A DNA stretch of 64,000 nt from Chaenocephalus aceratus. Its lineage: Eukaryota; Chordata; Actinopteri; Perciformes; Channichthyidae. Made by a program: the position numbers and the translations under genes. Positions 47,526 to 58,835 of the stretch are shown piece after piece (position 1 is the stretch's first letter; the number at the start of each line of letters is the position of its first letter). Below the pieces are notes generated by a model. The model was not told the DNA's origin and searched no databases. It worked only from the letters and a program-made list of their open reading frames with translations. The stretch lies in contig CM043799.1 of assembly GCA_023974075.1 (NCBI GenBank), positions 2,409,449-2,473,448 of the forward strand, given 5' to 3'.

Positions 47526-47994
47526 TTTTTCATTTTCCCCCCCGTTTTTTTTTCAAATTGAATTTATTGAAATCTCCAATATCAACGTAAGAGCTTGTGC
47601 CTCTTCGGGGGGTGCTAACACTTAAAGTATGACACTCTGGGCTTTCCATAGTAAATTGAACTAGAAAATGCATTTCCTGCAGAAAATGCGTGCGAATGCT
47701 GTAAACTGTGAACATTTATGGCTGAATTTAGCTGAAAATGCAGAAAAAGCTGAATGTGTTATTAGCTGAATGGTAGCTGCTTTTAGCAAAAGAAAATGCA
47801 GAAAAAGCTTAATATTTCAAAGAAAAGGTTTAAAAAAAGGTATAAACAACAACATGTATAGCCTTGATGTCCTGAAATAGCTGAATAATGTAATAGTTGA
47901 ATGTTTTCTGCAGCTGAAAATAGGCTGAAGGATTTAAATATCAGATATAAGTAGTAGTGAATGAATTTGTATTAAGATGAGAAAAGAATGTAAA

Positions 47995-48745
47995 AAAGCT
48001 TGGGAAAGCAGAAGAATATTTGAACTGCAAACTTTTGAACTAACTGGATGGTGAATGATCTGTCGCCATGGCAACGGCATTTGATGACATCCCATAATAC
48101 TCTTAGATGTGTTGATGGCTGCATTGTTACCAAACCTGTGAAGTTTTGGGCCATTTCGAGTATTTTCACTGAAGTTATGAGAAAACCGTGTTTCATGGTG
48201 AGCATTGTGTTGCCATGGCAACGGCATTTGAAGAAATCTCAAAACTGTCCTGGAAATGTCTTCACGGCTGGACTGTTAGCACACATGTGAAGTTTGAGCA
48301 CTCTTTGAACATTTGCATAGGAGTTATAGTGACATCATATTTTATGGGGAGGGATGCGTTTCCATGGAAACGGCATATGGTGAGATCTCAGATTTCTCGT
48401 AGAGCTGTTGAGGCATGGACCGGTGATATACAAGTGAAGATTGGGGGACGATTGGACAGTGTCGATTGGATTTACAGCCTCATCGTGTTTCATGGTGAGT
48501 GGTCTGTCGCCATGGCAACGACATTTTATGACACCCCATACTACGCTTAGATGCATTTATGGCTGCATCGTTATCAAACCTGTCAAGTTCTGGGCTGTTT
48601 GGAGTATTTTCACTGAAGCTATGAGAAAACCGTGTTTCAAGGCGAGCATTGTGTTGCCATGGCAACGGCATTTGAAGAAATCTCAAAACTGTCCCGAAGA
48701 TGTCTTCACAGCTGGACTATTGAAGTCTGCTGCATGTCAGTTGGA
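47995..48745. repeat. Left arm: five about 148-bp units, each with an X-box-like palindrome
   Basis: Palindromes are at 48062-48075 (GTCGCCATGGCAAC), 48209-48222 (GTTGCCATGGCAAC), 48358-48371 (GTTTCCATGGAAAC), 48506-48519 (GTCGCCATGGCAAC) and 48653-48666 (GTTGCCATGGCAAC). Centre-to-centre spacings are 147, 149, 148 and 147 bases. Around each lies related text (a TTTCATGGTGAGC-like lead-in; GGCATTTGAAGAAATCTC after). Units alternate between two types, suggesting a dimeric ancestor. The perfect palindrome equals the classical RFX X-box consensus; factor binding is inference. Confidence 0.85.
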
Positions 48746-50599
48746 GTGATGACATCATCGTGTTCCATGACACAGGTGTTTATAGTTGAGCTAACGAGCT
48801 CTGTAGAGATCACAGGTTTCCATTGTTCTGAATGAGAGATGAACCTCTTACATGTGAACGTTTTGTGGAAGAACCGTAACAGATATCTGTGAAATTTCAA
48901 AACGTGAAGCATGTCAACGAAGTTGAGTATCTGAAGTGTAATATTTGTGTAGTTTCGGGTTAATAATGTGGCCTTTTTGGCAGTTTAACTAAAGGTGTGC
49001 GGCTGCTACCGTGAGGAAATATCTGCCTGAAATTACAATGGGCTTCAATGGAGGAATGTTGAACGTTTTTGTCACTTCATGCCCTCAAGAGGCATTTTGT
49101 CTAATATTTTTTCTTATTTTATTTTTATTTTCCAACCTAGGAGAGGTTTTCCTACGTTTTCCATGAAAAAATATGTCTGAGGAGTGTAGGGTTTGGGAAG
49201 TTTAAAACATTTTTGGGGGAGAATTTTGAGCTGTCCTGCACTCTGTTTTGAGATCAAAGCACTCTAGAGTTAACGAGCTGCTCCATCCACTCTAATGTAA
49301 AAATCTGAAAAATGCCTCTCTACCAAGCTCCAAACTAAATTCAATATCTCAGAATGTTTAAAAGATATCAAAAGTAAAAGTCAAGTTTGAATAGCTGAAG
49401 GTCTTGTGGTCATTTGAAAGTTGGAATGAAGGGTCTGGCTGAAATTATGTGGAAGGAGATGCATTTGGCGCAAAGTGTAGGAAAACAGGATTTGAAGGCA
49501 TCTCCCATTGACTTCAATGTTAAAAAAATAGTTTAAAAAGCTGAATATTTCAAATAGTATGAAATATTTTTGAAAAAGTTGAAGGTTTATTATCAATTGC
49601 TGAAAAGGCTGAATAGTTTAATATTTGAATGGTTTCTGTAGCTGTACTTTACAATACTTTAGCTCTCCATAACTTCAGCTTACTTTCAGCTACAGAAACC
49701 ATTCAAATATTAAACTATTCAGCTTTTTCAGCAATTGATAAGAAACCTTCAACTTTTTCAAAAATATTTCATACTATTTGAAATATTCAGCTTTTTAAAC
49801 TATTCTTTTAACATTGAAGTCAATGGGAGATGCCTTCAAATCCTGTTTTCCTACACTTTGCGCCAAATGCATCTCCTTCCACATAATTTCAGCCAGACCC
49901 TTCATTCCAACTTTCAAATGACCACAAGACCTTCAGCTATTCAAACTTGACTTTTACTTTTGATATCTTTTAAACATTCTGAGATATTGAATTTAGTTTG
50001 GAGCTTGGTAGAGAGGCATTTTTCAGATTTTTACATTAGAGTGGATGGAGCAGCTCGTTAACTGCTTTGATCTCAAAACAGAGTGCAGGACAGCTCAAAA
50101 TTCTCCCACAAAAATGTTTTAAACTTGCCATACTTCCCAAACCCTACACTCCTCAGACATATTTTTTCATGGAAAACGTAGGAAAACCTCTCCTAGGTTG
50201 GAAAATAAAAATAAAATAAGAAAAAATATTAGACAAAATGTCTCTTGAGGGCATGAAGTGACAAAAACGTTCAACATTCCTCCATTGAAGCCCATAGTAA
50301 TTTCAGGCAGATATTTCCTCACGGTAGCAGCCGCACACCTTTAGTTAAACTGCCAAAAAGGCCACATTATTAACCCGAAACTACACAAAGATTACACTTC
50401 AGATACTCAACTTCGTTGACATGCTTCATGTTTTGAAATTTCACAGATATCTGTTACGGTTCTTCCACAAAACGTTCACATGTTAGAGGTTCATCTCTCA
50501 TTCAGAACAATGGAAACCTGTGATCTCTACAGAGCTCGTTAGCTCAACTATAAACACCTGTGTAATGGAACACGATGATGTCATCACTCCAACTGACAT

Positions 50600-51010
50600 G
50601 CAGCAGACTTCAACAGTCCAGCTGTGAAGACGATTCCGGACAGTTTTGAGATTTCTTCAAATGCCGTTGGAAACGCATCCCTCGCTATAAAATATGATGT
50701 CACTATAACTCCTATGCAAATGTTCAAAGAGTGCTCAAACTTCACATGTGTGCTAACAGTCCAGCCATGAAGACATCCCCAGGACAGTTTTGAGATTTCT
50801 TCAAATGCCGTTGCCATGGCAACACAATGCTCACCATGAAACACGGTTTTCTCATAACTTCAGTGAAAATACTCGAAATGGCCCAACATTTCACAGGTTT
50901 GGTAACAATGCAGCCATCAACACATCTAAGAGTATTATAGGATGTCATCAAATGCCGTTGCCATGGCGACAGATCATTCACCATCAAGTTAGTTCAAAAG
51001 TTTGCAGTTC
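50600..51010. repeat. Right arm: three about 148-bp units, one with a damaged palindrome
   Basis: Intact sites are at 50810-50823 (GTTGCCATGGCAAC) and 50957-50970 (GTTGCCATGGCGAC), 147 bases apart. A third position, centred about 147 bases left (near 50669), reads GCCGTTGGAAACGC, a chimera of the GTTGCC half of one site and the GAAAC half of the GTTTCCATGGAAAC site, with the CCATG core lost. This marks where two units were removed relative to the left arm. Confidence 0.85.
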
Positions 51011-51376
51011 AAATATTCTTCTGCTTTCCCAAGCCTTTTTACATTCTTTTCTCATCTTAATACAAATTCATTCATTCACTACTACTTATATCTGATATTT
51101 AACTCCTTCAGCCTATTTTCAGCTGCAGAAAACATTCAACTATTACATTATTCAGCTATTTCAGGACATCAAGGCTATACATGTTGTTGTTTATACCTTT
51201 TTTAAACCTTTTCTTTGAAATATTAAGCTTTTTCTGCATTTGTTTTGCTAAAAGCAGCTACCATTCAGCTAATAACACATTCAGCTTTTTCTGCATTTTC
51301 AGCTAAATTCAGCCATAAATGTTCACAGTTTACAGCATTCGCACGCATTTTCTGCAGGAAATGCATTTTCTAGTTC

Positions 51377-51742
51377 CATCAGTTAACTCTTTTTAGGGTG
51401 CAGCTATATGTTTTATTTATTTCAAAGTGGGCCCATTTGAATTATATTCATTTTCTTCAAATATGCAGAGGACTCCCCAAGTGCAGTGTTGGCAGTGTTG
51501 ATTTATTTTAAAGTAGGCCTGTGTATTTTTTGTATTCTCCTTATAAGAGTTCTTTGTTTCTTATTAGAGGTTAACAGTTTTATAAATAATAAATGCAAAA
51601 AAACTGTAGTTTTTGTGTATGATATAACAATAAATACAACTTTATAAGCTATGAAATATCTTTTGCGGCTCCAGACAAAACAAATAGTTGGAAAAGGGGG
51701 CGAAATGGCTCTTTTGGTCAAAAAGGTTGCAGACCCTCTGGT
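51377..51742 (+). mobile_element. Right-end fragment of a hAT (Charlie-like) element
   Basis: The segment from CAGCTATATGTTTTATTTAT to about 51660 matches 6748-7010. It ends with GGTCAAAAAGGTTGCAGACC CTCTG, a hAT-type terminus. The left part of this copy is missing and the foldback sits directly against it. Confidence 0.6.
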
Positions 51743-51768
51743 TTAGAAGAAAGAATCATTGAATTCAA

Positions 51769-52083
51769 TTGTTCGAGGTATATGTAGGCTACTTTGTTTA
51801 TTTAAAATCAAACAAAACACCCGAACCACGAGAAACAATTTTACGCAAATCCACGTTTATTTTAAATGAGCCGTTGCGACTTCCGACTGATTTCAATAGA
51901 GCGGTTAATATTAAACCCACAAAAAAACCCGCTAAAAACAAGCTGGAAAAAATGAGTGCAACACAAACTTCTTTAAAGAGGAGTAGACTGGACATAAGGA
52001 ACACACTTCGGGTGTCATTGTCTCCCATTACCCCCAGATTGGACCGGCTTGTTGCAGAGACACAAGCTCAGGGCTCCCACTAA
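51769..52083 (+). pseudogene. Unrecognised 104-codon open frame
   Basis: The frame reads with protein-like, basic composition: PRETILRKSTFILNEPLRLP, FNRAVNIKPTKKPAKNKLEK, then SLKRSRLDIRNTLRVSLSPI and PRLDRLVAETQAQGSH at the C-terminus. I do not recognise a family. There is no signal peptide or membrane segment; Lys/Arg-rich patches suggest a nucleic-acid-binding or nuclear protein. It is directly after a hAT end and before retrotransposon repeats, so it could be a transposon accessory ORF, a retrocopied gene end, or chance. The start ATG (51769) is not in a convincing context. Confidence 0.3.
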
Positions 52084-52439
52084 TTCAGCGTAATGGTGAG
52101 TTGTATGCACTTTATATTTGTTTTGATGCCGGTGTTCAACTGAATATTGTGTTAACTGGTTAGATCTGCTTATGCATTTACTTTGATTACCTCCTTCTTT
52201 TTTTTTAAATCAACACTTAAAACTCACTTTTTCTCTCTGGCTTTTGTTTAATTATTTATTTATTCATTTATTTAGTTATTTATTCTTTTATTCATTTATT
52301 CATTTAGTTCTTTATTTTAATATTTATAACATAACATATGATTTCATAAAGTATTTTTAAAATAGTTTATACATTATTCGAATATAGGAATAGTAGGCCT
52401 CATCTCTTTTCCCTTTAGACCCTTGCGGTTTATTCTTAA

Positions 52440-53775
52440 AAACCCTTACCCTTACCCACCCCCCATTTTGCCTCTGCTGGTCTATGGCCTCGTAGAGGGT
52501 AACGGGGTACAGAGTTGCTTAGATAAGCGGGGGAGTGCATCTGACGAAGAGATAGGTTGTTGTGCTCCCTATCTCTGTTTCTTATCCTATATCTAATAGA
52601 ACTGCTCGGGTCTTGATAGATTGAGTGGGGAAGTTCATGAGATCTTTCTAGAGGGTTATCAAGAATAACTTTTATCCAATGACCTTTTCCCTCTCTGTCT
52701 GTGTCTGTGTATTCTCTTGTTCCGATTAACCCAGCCAATCTTTTTTCTTGTTTTGTATCTATCTCTACGCCGGGATCCGGAGTCGAGGCTGATCCTCTTG
52801 CTGTAGTCCTGTGTCTTGGATCCTCTATCCTGAGTTCTGGATTAAGTCGTGGACTTCGGGTCGTGGCTGAACCTGTCTCTGTGGTCCTGCCTTGGGTCTC
52901 GTCATGCTGCTTCCCTGATGGCTTCCACAGGATTGTAGCTGACATCCTCGTGGATTCATCTTCTTATTACAGACACATGCATTTCCTAACATTCGGTCTA
53001 TATGCTGTAAAATGTATTATCTCTTCGATTTACACACGGCATCTATTGCACGTCTGTCCGTCCTGGGAGAGGGATCCCTCCTCTGTTGCTCTCCCTGAGG
53101 TTTCTCCCTTGTTCCCCTTAAACTGTGGGTTTTTCTCCGAAAGTTTTTCCTTGTATCCATCTTACTTCTTCCTTCTCTCTGTCTATACCTGTGTACTCTC
53201 ATGTTCCGATTAACCCAGCTTCCCCAAATGTCTTTCTTTTTGGTGTCTATATACGCCGGGATCCGGAGTCATGGATGATCCTGCAGTCCTGTGTCCTGGA
53301 TCGCGAGCGCTGGATCTTGAGTCGTGGCTGTGGTCCTGGATCATCGGTCCTGGATGGATATCCTCGTGGATTCATGTTCCTATTATACACACATGCATTT
53401 CCAAACATCTGGACTACCTATGTTGCAAATGTATTATCTTTTCAATTTACACACGGCATCTATTGCACGTCTGTCCGTCCTGGGAGAGGGATCCCTCCTC
53501 TGTTGCTCTCCCTGAGGTTTCTCCCATGTTTCCCTTTAAACTGGGTTTTCTTCGGAAGTTTTTCCTTGTACGATGTGAGGGTCTAAGGACAGAGGGTCTA
53601 AGGACAGAGGGTCTAAGGATAGAGGGTGTCGTATTGTCATACTGATATTCTGAACAATCTGTGCTGTTGTATTTGCTGTAAAGTGTCTCTACTGTAGGCT
53701 ATTTTTATTATATGTACAGCACTTTGGCTCGACCAAAAATCGTTTATAAATGTGCTATATAAATAAAACTTGATT
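52440..53775 (+). mobile_element. Retrotransposon 3' region with internal duplication
   Basis: Ends GTGCTATATAAATAAAACTT GATTTGATTTT, a LINE/SINE-type 3' tail. The body contains two diverged copies of about 450 bp (52697-53150 and 53178-53570), each with GCCGGGATCCGGAGTC, CTCGTGGATTCAT, GTCCGTCCTGGGAGAGGGAT and TCTCCCTGAGGTTTCTCCC. A third partial copy lies at 57296-57490. An 18-bp unit (GGGTCTAAGGACAGAG) is repeated three to four times at 53579-53630. No reverse transcriptase remains. Confidence 0.6.
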
Positions 53776-54447
53776 TGATTTTGTAGTGCGAGAGACTTTG
53801 AGACAGCAAACTGTGTTGAGTCAGTGTTTGAACGGGCAGATTGTCTGTAAACTGCAGCATATAAATGAAGCCTGCAATAAATAAATAAAATCGATTGAAC
53901 TATAGCCGAGGCAATTCAGGTCTGAACCCATGCTTTGAAAAACGCTACTTTACTTGCATGTTATCTAATCATCTGCCGTAGACACGTTTTTTGTTGTTGT
54001 TGCAATTATATGCCTTTGTGGTGTGTTTGATTGCAACCCAATGGAAAATAGCTAACCAGTCACTGGAATAACCAGTTCAACCGGAACACAGGTCGTATTA
54101 TTTTATCTCGTCATATTTATCCCCCACAAGGGAATATTTTTTTACATGAAAAAGGTCCGTGGCGCAAACAAGGTTGGGGACCGCTGCCCTAGGGGGCTCC
54201 GTACAAAACAGCTGAGGAGCCGGACAGACAGGTCGTCATCTGCAAAGAACCTGAAGCATCTCGAGACAAGATACATGTCTTGTTTAGTGTGTTTGTGTGT
54301 GACTTTTACTGCTGTGTCATCGCCATTCATTAGTGGGATTACAAATATTTTATTGGTTTGAGGGGGAAATAAGATATTGTGACAGTTGTGAGAATAAAAT
54401 CTTTATAATGACATTAATATTTAAAATGTGGTATATAGGAGTAGGAG
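53776..54447. other. Non-coding spacer with a hAT-end-like motif
   Basis: AAGGTTGGGGACCGCTG at about 54169 resembles a CAGNGGTCCCCAACCTT-type hAT terminus, and CCCTAGGGGGCTCCGTA at 54190 repeats text found at about 45937. Otherwise nothing recognised. Confidence 0.4.
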
Positions 54448-57295
54448 ACTAAGGATCATGATGAAAACATGGTGAAGGCATGATGAAGACTCAGACTCAT
54501 GGTGAAGACATGATGAAGACTCAGGCTCATGGTGAAGACATGATGAAGACTCAGGATCATGGTGAGGACATGATGAAGACTCAGGCTCATGGTGAAGGCA
54601 TGATGAAGACTCAGGCTCATGGTGAAGACATGATGAAGACTCAGGATCATGGTGAGGACATGATGAAGACTCAGGATCATGGTGAGGACATGATGAAGAC
54701 TCAGGCTCATGGTGAAGACATGATGAAGACTCAGACTCATGGTGAAGACATGATGAAGACTCAGGCTCATGGTGAAGACATGATGAAGACTCAGACTCAT
54801 GGTGAAGACATGATGAAGACTCAGGCTCATGATGAAAACATGGTGAAGACTCAGACTCATGGTGAAGACATGATGAAGACTCAGACTCATGGTGAAGACA
54901 TGATGAAGACTCAGACTCATGGTGAAGACATGATGAAGACTCAGACTCATGGTGAAGACATGATGAAGACTCAGGCTCATGGTGAAGACATGATGAAGAC
55001 TCAGGCTCATGATGAAGACATGATGAAGACTCAGACTCATGGTGAAGACTCAGGCTCATGGGGAAGACATGATGAAGACTCAGGCTCATGGTGAAGACAT
55101 GATGAAGACTCAGGCTCATGATGAAGACATGATGAAGACTCAGGCTCATGGTGAGGACATGATGAAGACTCAGGCTCATGGCGAAGACATGGTGAAGACT
55201 CAGGCTCATGGGGAAGACATGATGAAGACTCAGGCTCATGATGAAGACATGATGAAGACTCAGGCTCATGGTGAAGACATGATGAAGACTCAGGCTCATG
55301 ATGAAGACATGATGAAGACTCAGGCTCATGGTGAAGACATGATGAAGACTCAGGCTCATGGTGAAGACATGATGAAGACTCAGGCTCATGATGACGACAT
55401 GATGAAGACTCAGGCTCATGGTGAAGACATGATGAAGACTCAGGCTCATGGTGAGGACATGATGAAGACTCAGGCTCATGGGAAGACATGATGAAGACTC
55501 AGACTCATGGTGAGGACATGATGAAGACTCAGGCTCATGGGGAAGACATGATGAAGACTCAGGCTCATGGTGAAGACATGATGAAGACTCAGGCTCATGA
55601 TGAAGACATGATGAAGACTCAGGCTCATGGTGAGGACATGATGAAGACTCAGGCTCATGGCGAAGACATGATGAAGACTCAGGCTCATGGTGAAGACTCA
55701 GGCTCATAGGGAAGACATGATGAAGACTCAGGCTCATGATGAAGACATGATGAAGACTCAGGCTCATGATGAAGACATGATGAAGACTCAGGCTCATGAT
55801 GAAGACATGATGAAGACTCAGGCTCATGGTGAATACATGATGAAGACTCAGGCTCATGGTGAAGACATGATGAAGACTCAGGCTCATGATGAAGACATGA
55901 TGAAGACTCAGACTCATGGTGAAGACTCAGGCTCATGGGAAGACATGATGAAGACTCAGGCTCATGGTGAAGACATGATGAAGACTCAGGCTCATGATGA
56001 AGACATGATGAAGACTCAGGCTCATGGTGAGGACATGATGAAGACTCAGGCTCATGGCGAAGACATGGTGAAGACTCAGGCTCATGGGGAAGACATGATG
56101 AAGACTCAGGCTCATGATGAAGACATGATGAAGACTCAGGCTCATGGTGAAGACATGATGAAGACTCAGGCTCATGATGAAGACATGATGAAGACTCAGG
56201 CTCATGGTGAAGACATGATGAAGACTCAGGCTCATGGTGAAGACATGATGAAGACTCAGGCTCATGATGAAGACATGATGAAGACTCAGGCTCATGGTGA
56301 GGACATGATGAAGACTCAGGCTCATGGGGAAGACATGATGAAGACTCAGACTCATGGTGAGGACATGATGAAGACTCAGGCTCATGGTGAAGACATGATG
56401 AAGACTCAGGCTCATGGTGAGGACATGATGAAGACTCAGGCTCATGGGGAAGACATGATGAAGACTCAGACTCATGGTGAGGACATGATGAAGACTCAGG
56501 CTCATGGGGAAGACATGATGAAGACTCAGGCTCATGGTGAAGACATGATGAAGACTCAGGCTCATGATGAAGACATGATGAAGACTCAGGCTCATGGTGA
56601 GGACATGATGAAGACTCAGGCTCATGGCGAAGACATGATGAAGACTCAGGCTCATGGTGAAGACTCAGGCTCATAGGGAAGACATGATGAAGACTCAGGC
56701 TCATGATGAAGACATGATGAAGACTCAGGCTCATGATGAAGACATGATGAAGACTCAGGCTCATGATGAAGACATGATGAAGACTCAGGCTCATGGTGAA
56801 TACATGATGAAGACTCAGGCTCATGGTGAAGACATGATGAAGACTCAGGCTCATGATGAAGACATGATGAAGACTCAGGCTCATGATGAAGACATGATGA
56901 AGACTCAGGCTCATGGTGAAGACATGATGAAGACTCAGGCTCATGATGAAGACATGATGAAGACTCAGGCTCATGGCGAAGACATGATGAAGACTCAGGC
57001 TCATGATGAAGACATGATGAAGACTCAGGCTCATGGTGAAGACATGATGAAGACTCAGGCTCATGATGAAGACATGATGAAGACTCGGGCTCATGGGGAA
57101 GACATGATGAAGACTCAGGCTCATGGTGAAGACATGATGAAGACTCATGCTCATGATGAAGACTCAGGCTCATGGTGAAGACATGATGAAGACTCAGGCT
57201 CATGATGAAGACATGATGAAGACTCAGGCTCATGATGAAGACTCAGGCTCATGATGAAGACATGATGAAGACTCAGGCTCATGGTGAAGACATCC
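54448..57295. repeat. 2.85-kb minisatellite, 30-bp unit
   Basis: About 94 copies of a 30-bp unit of the type ATGATGAAGACTCAGGCTCA plus TGGTGAAGAC, with variants GGCTCAT/GACTCAT/GGATCAT and GGTGAAGAC/GATGAAGAC/GGTGAGGAC/GGGGAAGAC. Short units (deleted copies) occur at about 55048, 55490, 55690, 55925, 56660 and 57160. Because 30 is divisible by three, several frames on both strands stay open for up to about 500 codons (MMKTQAHGED on plus; HHEPESSSCL and MSLSLHHVFT on minus). These frames have no other gene hallmark. Higher-order duplication is visible: rare variants CATAGGGAAG and GAATACATG recur exactly 967 bases apart. Confidence 0.97.
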
Positions 57296-57500
57296 TGAGT
57301 TCTGGATCAAGTCGTGGACTTCGGGTCGTGGCTGAACCTGTCTCTGCGGTCCTGCCTTGGGTCTCGTCATGCTACTTCCCTGATGGCTTCCACAGGACTG
57401 TAGCTGACATCCTCGTGGATTCATCTTCTTATTACAGACACATGCATTTCCTAACATTTGGTCTACCTATGTTGCAAATGTATTATTTTGAGAGCTAAAT
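57296..57500 (+). mobile_element. Partial copy of the 52.8-kb retrotransposon repeat
   Basis: CCTGAGTTCTGGATCAAGTC through CCTAACATTTGGTCTACC is closely similar to 52827-53005. The copy starts exactly where the minisatellite stops, at the same point (CCTGAGTTCTGG), so the array appears to have grown within or against this repeat. Confidence 0.75.
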
Positions 57501-57783
57501 TAAGAAGCTAGATCAATGGAGAACGATGTGCTCTAATAAACAATTTAACCATAAACGCATTCTTGTAACGATATGATTATCTAGAAATAGTAAATAGTGA
57601 AGATGAAATGTACTAGTACAGTTCTCCAACCAGTACGGCATTCTGTGGTCCGTGTTGTTGTGTAATCTTATCCCTGGATGATGTCAAAGAACACGACTAT
57701 GTGTTTCTCTGCTTCCACAGGTGTAGGGTGGTAATTGGAGGGAGGGGGTTGGGATGATGGGCCATAAAGATGAAAGCAGCCTC
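57501..57783. other. Short spacer
   Basis: Nothing recognised. Confidence 0.4.
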
Positions 57784-57786
57784 TGT

Positions 57787-58830
57787 TGCGGCTTCACACC
57801 AGCGCTTTTCAGTTTCTAGCTCCGAGCGGGAGCTTTTGTGGTTCAGCTCCGGTTTTCCCTTTTCAGCTCCCGCTCTGTGCACACCGCCCACTGGCGCCCC
57901 AGCGCTGCCCCTGCTGCGCCATGACGTCACCGTTTACATCGCTGATTTGCTCCCCAACGGCAGCCATTACGGCGCTCACAACAACAACAACAACAACAAC
58001 AACAACAGCGTCAGGTCGATGATCGTGTTGCTTTTAATCACACGAAGCCAGAATAAATTGAATAACGACTTCTCCAACCTTATACTTTGCTCCAGAGTGC
58101 CGTGGTTCATTGTTTATTAATGTGTTTCTGCAGCATTTACCGACCGCTGCAGCGCTGGCTGCTCTTCCACGGGAGTTTATTCTCCCGTTAGCTCCCGGTT
58201 AGCTCACACTGCAGCGGCCGCTCTAAAGTATTCACTGTCCGACTCACACAAGCAGCTGATGCATATCCCCAGTTCCCCTTAGCCTCAGTGAATGTGTGTC
58301 AGTCTGAATTGACACTGTTTGGTATCACAACGCTGTTATGAAAGTTTCTCTGGTATAAAACGGGTGATGTTGGCATAGCAACCGAAGCTAAACTGACTAC
58401 TTGCATCCGATAGCTGCAATAATACAAAACAAAACGTCTGCCTCTCTCCACAATGATCGATAACAGTGAACGGATGGTCAAAGTAAGGTACAAACAAACA
58501 GAATCACACGAAGCCTGGTTAGTGTTGCCTGACTTTATAAAGTGTGTTTATAAGCACTACTGCTTGTAGGCAGGCATGACAGTCGACCCATGTTCAGGGG
58601 AGGTGGGTTTAGTTTCCTGCACGCCTCGACGTAAGAGTGACGTAAGCGACGTCGCCTCTTCGCTCCAAAGCTCTTGCCTCTGGACCGACCATTTTTTGGA
58701 GCTGGAAGTGAACCGGATTCCGGAGCTAAGAGCCGGCGCCGCTGCGGTGTGAACAGGAAAAACCGGCGCTTTTCAGGCTCTAGCTCCGAGCCGGAGCCGG
58801 AGCTGAAAAGGCGCTGGTGTGAAAGGGGCA
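57787..58830 (-). mobile_element. Harbinger-like MITE, copy 2 (inverted)
   Basis: Same family as 16342-17359, in opposite orientation. Ends are TGCGGCTTCACACCAGCGC and GCGCTGGTGTGAAAGGGGCA, with a 3-bp duplication TGT (57784-57786 and 58831-58833). A (CAA)n run of about ten units (57979-58008) replaces a four-unit run in copy 1. Internal DNA is highly similar throughout, so the family was active relatively recently. Confidence 0.7.
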
Positions 58831-58835
58831 TGTGA

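Larger units (their letters stand above)
47658..51376. mobile_element. Giant foldback element with 1.7-2.0 kb inverted arms
   Basis: The left arm (47658-49644) and right arm (49687-51376) are reverse complements separated by only 42 bases. The outer ends are GAACTAGAAAATGCATTTCC and its inverse GGAAATGCATTTTCTAGTTC. In a 260-base sample next to the loop I count about four differences (roughly 98 percent identity). Mirror frames in the two arms (49381-49596 minus, 49735-49950 plus) give proteins identical at 69 of 71 positions; this reflects DNA symmetry and not a gene. Each arm contains about 148-bp tandem units centred on RFX-type palindromes. The left arm is about 297 bases longer. No transposase or clear TSD was found. 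Confidence 0.9.

Noticed and set aside
49381..49950. Mirror-image 71-codon frames as a duplicated gene
   Set aside because: They are the same DNA read from the two arms of the foldback; no domain and no start context.
54421..57233. Long open frames (up to 498 codons) on both strands as genes
   Set aside because: They arise from a 30-bp tandem repeat whose length is a multiple of three; several frames on both strands are open simultaneously and there is no non-repetitive domain or splice context.
54448..57295. CRISPR-like array
   Set aside because: The repeats are contiguous with no unique spacers, and the rest of the window is clearly vertebrate.
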